Below, in pieces: positions 7,392 through 14,526 of a stretch of DNA of 20,442 bases. How positions within the stretch are numbered: the stretch's first letter is position 1; every line of letters begins with the position of its first letter. The translations under genes and the position numbers were made by a program. The notes below the pieces were generated by a model. It searched no databases. It had not been told where the DNA came from and was given only the letters and a program-made list of their open reading frames with translations. The DNA is taken from NCBI GenBank assembly GCA_028873155.1, contig JAGWML010000027.1, positions 1-20,442 of the forward strand. The letters are read 5' to 3'. This stretch comes from Acidobacteriota bacterium (GTDB lineage Bacteria; Acidobacteriota; Terriglobia; Terriglobales; Acidobacteriaceae).

Positions 7392-8269
7392 CCAACAGCC
7401 TCCAGCGAGCGAGTGGCCGGACTATCTTTCACGACGGTCTCGCGCAAGGCAAGATAGGGATCGAGGGCGGTCATCATTTCCTCAAAATCGGCGAAGTCCA
7501 GAGACTGTTCGCCGTCGCTCCATGCCTTTTCGGGATGGGGGTGAACCTCGATGAGCAGGCCATCCGCGCCAGCCGCCACAGCGATGCGGGAAAGCGCGGG
7601 GACCAGCTCACGATAGCCCGCCGCATGGCTTGGGTCGGCAATCACGGGCAGATGCGAAACGTGCTTGAGCAAGGCAATCGCCGCCACATCAAAGGTGTTG
7701 CGCGTGGCCGTCTCAAATGTGCGGATGCCGCGCTCGCAGAGGATCACGTTGGGATTGCCATTATCAAGAATCATCTGGGCCGAGCGCAGAAGGTCGGCTA
7801 CGGTAGCCATCATTCCGCGCTTTAAAAGAATGGGTCTGGCGGAACGAGCTGCGGCCTCCAGCAAGGAATAGTTCTCCATGTTGCGCGTGCCGATCTGCAG
7901 AATGTCGGCGTAGTCGGCGACCAATGGGACATCACATTCCGACATGACCTCGGTGACGATTGCAAGGCCGCTCTCTTTGCGCGCCCTGGCAAGCATTCTG
8001 AGGCCGTCGAGGCCATGTCCCTGAAATGAGTACGGTGAACTGCGGGGCTTGAAAGCGCCTCCGCGCAGAATGCGCGCACCGCAACGTCGAACATGGTGCG
8101 CAGTCGCCATGAGCTGGAATTCGGTCTCAACCGAACATGGGCCAGCCATGGTGATGAATTCCCCGCCCCCGATTTCGAGATCCTGAACCCGCACAATGGT
8201 CTGTGCGCAATCTGGACTCTTCAACACACCCGGGCTCTCGGCAAATTGGATTTGCCAATTCTCGCGCAA
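7388..8269 (-). CDS. aroF: 3-deoxy-7-phosphoheptulonate (DAHP) synthase, type I-beta, no regulatory domain
   Basis: Condenses phosphoenolpyruvate with erythrose 4-phosphate, the first step of the shikimate pathway. The family blocks are all present: AGPCSVE (Cys45), GGAFKPRSSPYSFQG, QIGTRNMENYSLL, LLKRGM, CERGIRTFE, DPSHAAG (His215) and EVHPHPEKAWSDGEQ (Glu241, Asp252). The metal ligands Cys/His/Glu/Asp are intact, so it should be active. At 293 residues it lacks both the N-terminal ferredoxin-like domain and any chorismate mutase domain. Known: those domains provide feedback control, so this copy is predicted to be unregulated by aromatic amino acids. The start is TTG 8269 with GGAG 8 nt upstream; the only other in-frame starts before a stop are CTG and ATT. 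It overlaps the HzsA-like gene by 4 bp. Its place among secreted heme proteins, rather than other aro genes, is odd and suggests a dedicated aromatic supply. Confidence 0.93.
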   Translation of the reverse strand: MRENWQIQFAESPGVLKSPDCAQTIVRVQDLEIGGGEFITMAGPCSVETEFQLMATAHHVRRCGARILRGGAFKPRSSPYSFQGHGLDGLRMLARARKESGLAIVTEVMSECDVPLVADYADILQIGTRNMENYSLLEAAARSARPILLKRGMMATVADLLRSAQMILDNGNPNVILCERGIRTFETATRNTFDVAAIALLKHVSHLPVIADPSHAAGYRELVPALSRIAVAAGADGLLIEVHPHPEKAWSDGEQSLDFADFEEMMTALDPYLALRETVVKDSPATRSLEAVG

Positions 8270-8425
8270 CTTCTGCGCTCCAATCTGGGGAAGGCTCAGA
8301 CTATCGTGAAGGTTAGGGTCGCCGCCTCAACCCAAAGATGGAGGGCTGGGCTGCACCGGGACAACGCCTCGATATCACTCAGGGTTGACGCGCCGGAAAG
8401 CTCCGAAACAGATTGCAGTTGCGGG
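8270..8425 (-). promoter_or_regulatory. 156-bp gap inside the minus operon; weak candidate internal promoter for the DAHP synthase
   Basis: This is the only sizeable gap in the nine-gene operon. On the minus strand TTGAGG (8330-8325) and GATAGT (8305-8300) could be a sigma-70 -35/-10 pair, but the spacer is 19 bp, longer than ideal. The predicted start would lie about 20-25 nt before the TTG codon. No clear terminator hairpin with a T-tract was seen, and no convincing small gene. Treat it as a candidate internal promoter only. Confidence 0.2.
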
Positions 8426-9838
8426 TCAGGAGTGGTTGGCAAGTGGTGGCACGCGATAGCCGAAGGCTGCGTCCACCATGCCTGCCACACCAAGCGCAAT
8501 CTCATCGAAGTAGGGTCGGGCGACAATCTGCACGCCGATAGGCAATCCTTCCGGCGATTGACCCACGGGGACGACCGCCGCAGGAGCACCGAGCGTGTTG
8601 AACCACTGCGTGTGCCGCACCGCATCGAGATATTCCACTGCGCGGCCCTCGATATTCCATTGGCGCTCACCATGCCGGAATGCTGGCGTGCTGGCAACGG
8701 GACAAAGCAGAACGGGGTACGTTACCAATTCTTCCAGCGCCCTGGAGCGGAGCAGGTCCAGTTGCGCCCATGCCTCCAGAAGTTGCTCGGGCGTGAACGG
8801 CTTTTGAGAAGCTGCAATCTCAAGAAACTCCCGAAAGATTGGGCTGAGCTTATCCTCGTTCCCGCGAATCATCGGCGCATAAAACATAGCGCCGCACTGC
8901 ACAAAGAGCTTCCACCAGAGGCGGCGAAGCGGCTCCAGCATCTTTGGGCGGAACGGCTCCACTTGCAAGCCGGCCTCGCGAAGTACGGCGGCAGCGGCAT
9001 GCACGGCGGCACGCGTCTCCGGCGTTACGGGGATCAGACCATCGTCTTCGAAAAATCCGACCGCTTGACCGCGCAGGTCGTTGCGCGAGGGTTCGCGGTA
9101 GACAAGAGGCGGGCTGGATGGGTCGATGGGATCGTGCCCGCCAACGGTGCGAAAGATCAGCTTCACGTCGTTTAATGTGCGCGCCATGGGGCCAATCGCT
9201 CCCAGCACAGAAAACGGTCCGATACACGGAGGCAGATGGCCGCGCGCAGGGAAACGCCCAGGGGTGGGCTTGAAGGAGCAGATACCCGTGAAGTGAGCGG
9301 GAACGCGCACCGAGCCACCGCTGTCTGAACCGAGTCCGGCTGCCGACATGCCTGCGGCGATGGCTGCCGATTCTCCGCCACTGGACCCGCCGGGCGAGCG
9401 ATCGAGATCCCAGGGATTGGCCGTCCGGCCGTAAAGCAGATTATCCGTCTCGTAAGCCATCAGGAACTCGGGGCAGTTGGTCGTTCCCAGAATCAGCGCG
9501 CCTGCAGCGCGCAGCCGCTCGACGGCCACGGCATCCACGCGAGGCACATCACCCCTGTGCAGCAGGCTGCCAATCTCGCAGCGAAACCCCGCCACGGCGA
9601 TGGAGGACTTGACAGTGACAGGCAAGCCAAAAAGTGGGCCGCGCGGCGCACGAGATTCCTCCATCTGCTGCGCCTGCACCCGCACGCGGTTCGCATCGAA
9701 GTCGACAAGCGCATTCAGCTTTGGATTCAGCCGCTCGATCTGGCGAATGTGCGCCTCAGCCAGTTCGACGACCGATACGGACCGTGCCTGCAGCATCTGC
9801 AATTGTTGTGTCGCGGGCTGCAGAACCAGATCATTCAT
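8426..9838 (-). CDS. Amidase-signature (AS) family amidohydrolase
   Basis: A 470-residue enzyme, the usual length for the family. The Ser-cisSer-Lys triad is readable: Lys77 (GLPVTVKSS), cis-Ser152 in SPGGSSGGES and nucleophile Ser176 in GSDSGGSVRVPA, followed by FTGICSFKPTPGR. Known: AS enzymes hydrolyse amide bonds of small amides, aryl-alkyl amides, or Gln for GatA. The C-terminal half here does not look like GatA, and no gatB or gatC is nearby, so a small-molecule or peptide amide is more likely. No signal peptide is seen, so it should be cytoplasmic. The start is ATG 9838, overlapping the upstream stop by 4 bp (ATGA); a longer open frame to 9955 lies inside the upstream gene and adds no family sequence. 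The solute-binding protein in the same operon belongs to a superfamily that includes amide/urea binders, so an amide substrate is a reasonable guess. Confidence 0.92.
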   Translation of the reverse strand: MNDLVLQPATQQLQMLQARSVSVVELAEAHIRQIERLNPKLNALVDFDANRVRVQAQQMEESRAPRGPLFGLPVTVKSSIAVAGFRCEIGSLLHRGDVPRVDAVAVERLRAAGALILGTTNCPEFLMAYETDNLLYGRTANPWDLDRSPGGSSGGESAAIAAGMSAAGLGSDSGGSVRVPAHFTGICSFKPTPGRFPARGHLPPCIGPFSVLGAIGPMARTLNDVKLIFRTVGGHDPIDPSSPPLVYREPSRNDLRGQAVGFFEDDGLIPVTPETRAAVHAAAAVLREAGLQVEPFRPKMLEPLRRLWWKLFVQCGAMFYAPMIRGNEDKLSPIFREFLEIAASQKPFTPEQLLEAWAQLDLLRSRALEELVTYPVLLCPVASTPAFRHGERQWNIEGRAVEYLDAVRHTQWFNTLGAPAAVVPVGQSPEGLPIGVQIVARPYFDEIALGVAGMVDAAFGYRVPPLANHS

Positions 9839-12800
9839 GGTTGCACCGCACTGTCTGGGTGGGGTAAGCCGTCGTCCGCTGGCGTCGAAGGCATCGGCTG
9901 ATATTCGAACCGGTACGACCGCATAGGCTCGCCGGTGTCGAAGCGGTCGTTCCAATTGAGCTGATACGCAAACGAAGCTGCGTCATCCGGGAAGCTCTCG
10001 GTGGCCGGATACGGGTAGGACGTCATGCCGTGGAACGGCAGTTGCGCGACCGTGAAGGGCGAAGCATCCCACCAGTCCATATCCTTCACATATCCGTTTG
10101 CGTAGAAGAAGTAGTCGCGCTTCCAGTGCGCGGGGAGCGATGGTAATTGACTCACATCAAACTCCGTTGCAATCTCCTCTCCGCTGCCAAAGATCGCATA
10201 GCGGTTATCGATGCCTTGTACCAGTTCCATCACATCGCCGAAGCGCGTATAGCTGCCGCGCTGATGCTGGAAGGGTCCGGTGAGGCTCACGCGATCGTAG
10301 TCATAGTTCAGATCACCGGGACTCTTGCCCTCAATCTGCGTGGGGTACCCGCGAAACTGCTCTGTCGCGAGAGTGAGAGGCGCTTCACTGATGCGGGTTG
10401 CCGCGTCGGGATGATTGTCAATGAGCACCTGGTCCCAGTAGATCTCAAGGTTGCTGACGAGACGGATGCGATGCACGCCGGCCGGCAATTTGTGCGAGAG
10501 GTCCACGACAATCGTCCTCTCCAGTCCGGCTGGGAAACCTGCCTCGCCGGGAATGCGCTGCCACTTTCCATCAGGCAGCTGCGCTTCGACGTAGGGCGAA
10601 ATCGGCTGGATGCCCGCTTGCCACGCAGAGTAGAGAGACGTGGCGCTGAAGTAATTCACGTATCCGGTCATCAGCAAACGCAGTGGTTGGTCGGTATGCA
10701 CCGATCCAAGGTCCAGCGTAAGAGTGTGCGTATTTGCAAAGCCGTCATACGGACTGGGAATAAAGCCAGAGGCGAAGACGTGGTCGCGCTGCGCGAGAGC
10801 CGCGAGCACATCATGCCCTTCGCCATCCCACGCGCCGACTGGCGGCGCGGCGCCCTGAGAGGCAATCACGCGCCCCGTAGCAAACGGCGGGTCATCCAGG
10901 AATTTCTCGTCCGGATTGACTTGGACATTTTCCGGATGATCGACGGCGACAAGGCGCAACTGGTCAATATAGTTCACCTCTTCCATGGGTTCAATAAAGC
11001 GCAGACTCAGCTTGCCCTTAACCGGCGCAGTCATGGCTCCGTCTACCTTGATCCACTCGCTCGGGTTCGGCGTATTGCGCTTTTCCGGCGTGAACCAGTG
11101 GCCCACCACACCGGCCCCGATCACGTCGGTGACCAGCATATATTTATGCCCGTTCCACACAAAGAGCACCGGACAGGAGCTGCCGCGGCGGTCGGCCTCC
11201 TTCATGGCAATCACCCGCTGATGCGGCAGGTCGATCTCGTCTTGAAGAATCCCTGTAGGCCATAAGATCCGCAAGAGATCGATATGATCCGCGCTGCCCA
11301 GGCCGATCAGGATCTGCGGCGGGCCCTGCGTCTGGAAGCCCGACGCGCCGGCTAGCTCCCACTTCTGCCACTGGCCATTTGCGAAGATCTCAACCTTTGC
11401 GCCGATCGCTGTCTTGTTGTCGGCGTAACCGCTCAGGTCGAGCCGCACAGAGTGATTCCTGTTCGCGCCAACGTTGCGCAACAGCACGGGCGGCGCATTG
11501 GCCTGCGTCACAATCAGGTCCGGCGCGCCATCCCCATCCACATCGGCGGCGATGAGGCCGCGCGCCTGCTGCAGATGCAGCTTCCCCAGGCCCAGCGCGG
11601 CACTTACATCTTCAAAGCTGCCGTCGCCGCGATTCCGAAAGACCTTGAGCTGCACACCGGCAGGCGTTTCCACAAGCGCGGCCAGGTCCACCCAGCCATC
11701 GTTGTCGATATCGACCGCAGTCACGCCCCATCCACCGAGCGCGCCTCGCAGCGGCAAGGGAACGCGTTCGAACTTACGGCCGATGTTGTTAGGCGCGGCA
11801 ACGTTGCGCCAGAGAGTCACGCCCGGCGCGCCCTGATGGGTGACGGCGATGTCCATCCAGCCATCTTTGTTGAAGTCGAGCACGGCGATGCCTTCGGTCG
11901 GCGGGAGCATCTCGTCGTAGACGGGCTGCGTGGGATACTTGCCCTCGCGCGGATTCACGTAGAGCAGCGGAGCCAGACTCGCACCCGCGACGGCGAAATC
12001 GACGGCGCGATCGTTGTTGAAGTCCGTCAGAATGGCAGACCGCGTCGCAGCACTTCCGCCGAGACCTGTGGCTTCTGTCCACTCCGTGAATGTTTTGTTG
12101 CCGTTGTTGCGCCAGAGGACGTTGGCCTCGCCGCCCGCGGCAAGTGGCGCACCGGTGACGAACAGATCCAGATCGCCGTCGTGATCATAGTCAATAAATG
12201 TGATGCCGCTCGGGTGATTGCGTGCGCTCAGTCCGGCCTCTGCCGTCACGTCCTGAAACTTGCCTTTGCCGAGATTGCGAAAGAGGCGCACACCGTCGTC
12301 CATCGCGATCGCCAGGTCATTGAGATTGTCAGCATCAAAGTCACCCACGGCGCAGGCCACGGCGCGACCAGAAGCTTTGAGGCCCATTGCAGCCGCATCC
12401 TGTTGCTCAAAACCACCATCCACCTTGCGATGCAGAACCGCGATCGCCTGCGCGCCGGATTGCATGAGGATCAGATCCATCTGGCCGGACCCGGTCGTGT
12501 CCAGCATGCAGGCTCCGCCGGTGAAGCTGGAACTGTGTGTGCGCACCAACATGGGCCGAGCGTCGAGATGCACCGGGATCATCTTCGTTACAGTGTGCTG
12601 GGGATCCTCGACTGGCGTGACCGTCGAGTAGTGTCCCTGCTCGCCATATGCAAGTCCGATCGCCGCGGAGATCTTCGAGCTTGTCATGTGCTGGAAGAGC
12701 TTGAAGTGCGCTTTTGCGTCCTGCGTGTGGCCCGTGCGTTGCAATGCGCGCGCCATGGCGAATTCAGACGAGGCATGCAGCGGCTGGATGGCAAGGGCCT

Positions 12801-13278
12801 GCTGCAGTGCGGCGATAGCTTGATCAAACTGGCGCATCTCCTGATAACACACGCCCTCAAAGTAGTAGGAGTCGGCGTCGCGCGGATCATCCTTGACTGC
12901 CTGTTGAAAGCTCGCCAGCGCAGCATCCAGATCATTGTCCGCGTGCTGAGCGAGACCGAGATTGTACCAAGCCTGCGGATTTCCAGGGTCGAGCGCAATG
13001 GCCGCCTTGAGCGCCTTTTCTGCTTCAGGCAGTCTCTGCAGGGTCATCAGGGCAATGCCTTCGTTGATGGCTGCCTGCGCCATTTTCGGATCCGTTGCAA
13101 ACGCCGCAGCAAAGGCCTGCTCGGCCTTCTCAGTGAACTGTTGCCCCATGAGAGCCACGCCGCGATTGTTCAGTTGAATGGCTTCCGTGTTGAAACGCGT
13201 CTCGGCGGAAGCCAACGGCAACATTACGGCGTACACGATGGTGGCAACTCGGCTTGCAAGCCTTGCATTCTTTCCCAA
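9835..13278 (-). CDS. Large secreted TPR + FG-GAP/VCBS + ASPIC protein with a long uncharacterised C-terminal region
   Basis: A 1147-residue exported protein and the first gene of the minus operon. The chosen start is TTG 13278: GGAG lies 8 nt upstream and the product opens with a good signal peptide (about LGKNARLASRVATIVYAVMLPLASA, cut before ETR). GTG 13293 and ATG 13380 are in frame but would add a Cys/His-rich stretch in front of the signal. Layout: about 4 TPR units at residues 30-195 (e.g. AWYNLGLAQHADNDLDAALA); seven FG-GAP calcium loops at about 255-640 (DFDADNLND, DYDHDGDLD, DFNKDGWMD, DIDNDGWVD, DVDGDGAPD); an ASPIC-like segment (AIGAKVEIFANGQ, then LIGLGSA and LWPTG); and a 447-residue C-terminal region starting CPVLFVWNGHKY. 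That region recurs, as I recall, in acidobacterial FG-GAP proteins but has no function known to me. The TPRs suggest protein partners outside the cytoplasm. Confidence 0.88.
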   Translation of the reverse strand: MGKNARLASRVATIVYAVMLPLASAETRFNTEAIQLNNRGVALMGQQFTEKAEQAFAAAFATDPKMAQAAINEGIALMTLQRLPEAEKALKAAIALDPGNPQAWYNLGLAQHADNDLDAALASFQQAVKDDPRDADSYYFEGVCYQEMRQFDQAIAALQQALAIQPLHASSEFAMARALQRTGHTQDAKAHFKLFQHMTSSKISAAIGLAYGEQGHYSTVTPVEDPQHTVTKMIPVHLDARPMLVRTHSSSFTGGACMLDTTGSGQMDLILMQSGAQAIAVLHRKVDGGFEQQDAAAMGLKASGRAVACAVGDFDADNLNDLAIAMDDGVRLFRNLGKGKFQDVTAEAGLSARNHPSGITFIDYDHDGDLDLFVTGAPLAAGGEANVLWRNNGNKTFTEWTEATGLGGSAATRSAILTDFNNDRAVDFAVAGASLAPLLYVNPREGKYPTQPVYDEMLPPTEGIAVLDFNKDGWMDIAVTHQGAPGVTLWRNVAAPNNIGRKFERVPLPLRGALGGWGVTAVDIDNDGWVDLAALVETPAGVQLKVFRNRGDGSFEDVSAALGLGKLHLQQARGLIAADVDGDGAPDLIVTQANAPPVLLRNVGANRNHSVRLDLSGYADNKTAIGAKVEIFANGQWQKWELAGASGFQTQGPPQILIGLGSADHIDLLRILWPTGILQDEIDLPHQRVIAMKEADRRGSSCPVLFVWNGHKYMLVTDVIGAGVVGHWFTPEKRNTPNPSEWIKVDGAMTAPVKGKLSLRFIEPMEEVNYIDQLRLVAVDHPENVQVNPDEKFLDDPPFATGRVIASQGAAPPVGAWDGEGHDVLAALAQRDHVFASGFIPSPYDGFANTHTLTLDLGSVHTDQPLRLLMTGYVNYFSATSLYSAWQAGIQPISPYVEAQLPDGKWQRIPGEAGFPAGLERTIVVDLSHKLPAGVHRIRLVSNLEIYWDQVLIDNHPDAATRISEAPLTLATEQFRGYPTQIEGKSPGDLNYDYDRVSLTGPFQHQRGSYTRFGDVMELVQGIDNRYAIFGSGEEIATEFDVSQLPSLPAHWKRDYFFYANGYVKDMDWWDASPFTVAQLPFHGMTSYPYPATESFPDDAASFAYQLNWNDRFDTGEPMRSYRFEYQPMPSTPADDGLPHPDSAVQP

Positions 13279-13282
13279 GAAA

Positions 13283-13290
13283 CCCTCTCC
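13283..13290 (-). promoter_or_regulatory. Shine-Dalgarno GGAGAGGG supporting the TTG 13278 start
   Basis: The minus strand reads GGAGAGGG, then TTTC, then TTG. The GGAG core sits 8 nt before the start codon. It would lie inside the coding sequence if the GTG 13293 or ATG 13380 starts were used, which argues for the shorter protein with an N-terminal signal peptide. Confidence 0.55.
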
Positions 13291-13392
13291 CACGCAGTTG
13301 TCGTGATGATCTTGCCGGTCAACCGCGGAACTAGCCAGTGTATGCGAGCGGGCATCCTTTTCACATGGACAACACTGCATGCTTTCTTCTCA

Positions 13393-13422
13393 TCAAAATG
13401 CTGCACCCGCCGAATTTATACT
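13393..13422 (+). promoter_or_regulatory. Candidate sigma-70 promoter for the sugar operon, in the divergent intergenic region
   Basis: TATACT (13417-13422) is a good -10 box. TCAAAA (13393-13398) is a weak -35 with an 18-bp spacer. The predicted transcription start falls at about 13428-13430, on the GTG start codon at 13429, and no Shine-Dalgarno sequence precedes that GTG, so the mRNA may be leaderless. The 150-bp region 13279-13428 must also hold the promoter of the minus operon; I saw no confident hexamer pair for it. Confidence 0.4.
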
Positions 13423-13428
13423 CAACTC

Positions 13429-14526
13429 GTGCATCCATCTCTTGCAGAGATCGACTGGCTGAGGTTTCTCCGGCGCCCGCTGCTCAATCCGGTTGCGTCG
13501 CGCCCGGTGGATGAACTGGCCAAACGGTCGCTTCTCATCACCGGGGCCGGCGGATCCATCGGCTCTGAACTGGCTGCGCGCTGCGCAGCTTTCGGTCCCC
13601 GCAAGCTGTGCCTGCTTGAGGCATCGGAGAGCAGACTGTTTCAACTACATCAGCAACTCTCTCACGGGACCCTTGCTGCGCAACCGGTCTACATACTCGG
13701 CAACTTGAACGATCCTTCTCTGGTGGATGAAATCTTTACCCAACACGCGCCAGACCTGATCTTTCATGCCGCTGCCTTCAAACATGTGCCGCTACTGGAG
13801 GAACAGCCTCTGGCGGCGATCGCCAACAATGTGCTGGCGACTGAAGTGCTCGCGAACACTGCCGCTGAGCACGGTGCGCAGCTCGTTCTGCTTTCTACAG
13901 ACAAGGCCGTGATGCCCGCGTCACTGCTTGGCGCGACCAAGCGCGCCGCCGAACAGGTTGTGCTGCGGCAGAGCGGGGTTGTGGTACGGCTTGGCAACGT
14001 ATTGGCATCCAGCGACAGCGTAACCGAGATATTTGCGCAGCAAATCGCGCAGGGAGGACCCATCACCGTGACGGATCCGGCCGCGCGTCGATTCTTCCTC
14101 ACGCTCGATGAAGCTGCCGAGATGCTTCTGGCTGCTTCTTCGGAACAGGATTGTGTTCTGACCCCTGCCATTCACGAGCAGAACTTCATCGCAGACCTTG
14201 CTCGCTTTCTAGCCGAGGAACTTGCGCTGGGCCGGACGATTCCCATCACCTTCACCCAACTGCGCGCGGGAGACCGGGAGAAAGAGCGCCTGTGGTCGCC
14301 GGAAGAATCCGCACGTTCGAGTTCGATCTCAGGAATGTTCCACATCACATCACCGCGCATTCCGTGCGATTTGCTGGACGACGCGCTGAGCCGGATGCGC
14401 CGAGCAATTGCCACGCGTGATCGCGCCGCAGCGCTCGATGCCCTGTCGTCACTCGTGCCGGAATGCGCGCTGCAAGGCACGACATCCCCCTTCAGGCGAT
14501 CTTCCGTGATGCGAGTGGCGCAATGA
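13429..14526 (+). CDS. CapD/PseB-like NDP-sugar 4,6-dehydratase (polysaccharide biosynthesis family)
   Basis: A 365-residue soluble SDR-type enzyme that would convert a UDP-HexNAc to its 4-keto-6-deoxy form. The Rossmann motif GAGGSIGSE is at about 39-47, followed by HAAAFKHVPLLEEQP (113-127), STDKAVMPASLLGATKRAAE (156-175; Thr157, Asp158, Lys159 and catalytic Lys171) and TDPAARRFFLT. Known: this family uses Met where classic SDRs have Tyr in YxxxK, with Asp/Lys from the S-T-D-K motif. Here that Met is Leu (Leu167), a mild departure. The start GTG 13429 is chosen because the family-typical pre-Rossmann segment (FLRRPLLNPV...) begins just after it. There is no N-terminal membrane domain, unlike WbpM/CapD long forms. 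The upstream frame stays open for 2 kb, but only antisense to the TPR gene. It overlaps the next gene by 4 bp (ATGA). Confidence 0.9.
   Translation: MHPSLAEIDWLRFLRRPLLNPVASRPVDELAKRSLLITGAGGSIGSELAARCAAFGPRKLCLLEASESRLFQLHQQLSHGTLAAQPVYILGNLNDPSLVDEIFTQHAPDLIFHAAAFKHVPLLEEQPLAAIANNVLATEVLANTAAEHGAQLVLLSTDKAVMPASLLGATKRAAEQVVLRQSGVVVRLGNVLASSDSVTEIFAQQIAQGGPITVTDPAARRFFLTLDEAAEMLLAASSEQDCVLTPAIHEQNFIADLARFLAEELALGRTIPITFTQLRAGDREKERLWSPEESARSSSISGMFHITSPRIPCDLLDDALSRMRRAIATRDRAAALDALSSLVPECALQGTTSPFRRSSVMRVAQ

Noticed and set aside
8093..9175. Plus-strand open frame of 360 codons opposite the DAHP synthase and amidase
   Set aside because: Antisense to two genes with intact catalytic motifs; no domain is recognisable in its product.
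10147..11265. Plus-strand open frame of 372 codons opposite the TPR/FG-GAP gene
   Set aside because: A GC-driven antisense frame without any domain; the opposite strand encodes a continuous 1147-residue protein.
13279..13380. Longer start (ATG 13380) for the TPR/FG-GAP protein
   Set aside because: It would put 34 Cys/His/Asp-rich residues ahead of a normal signal peptide; TTG 13278 has a well-placed GGAG.
11452..13428. 2-kb upstream extension of the 4,6-dehydratase frame
   Set aside because: Entirely antisense to the TPR/FG-GAP gene or its promoter region; the family homology begins after GTG 13429.
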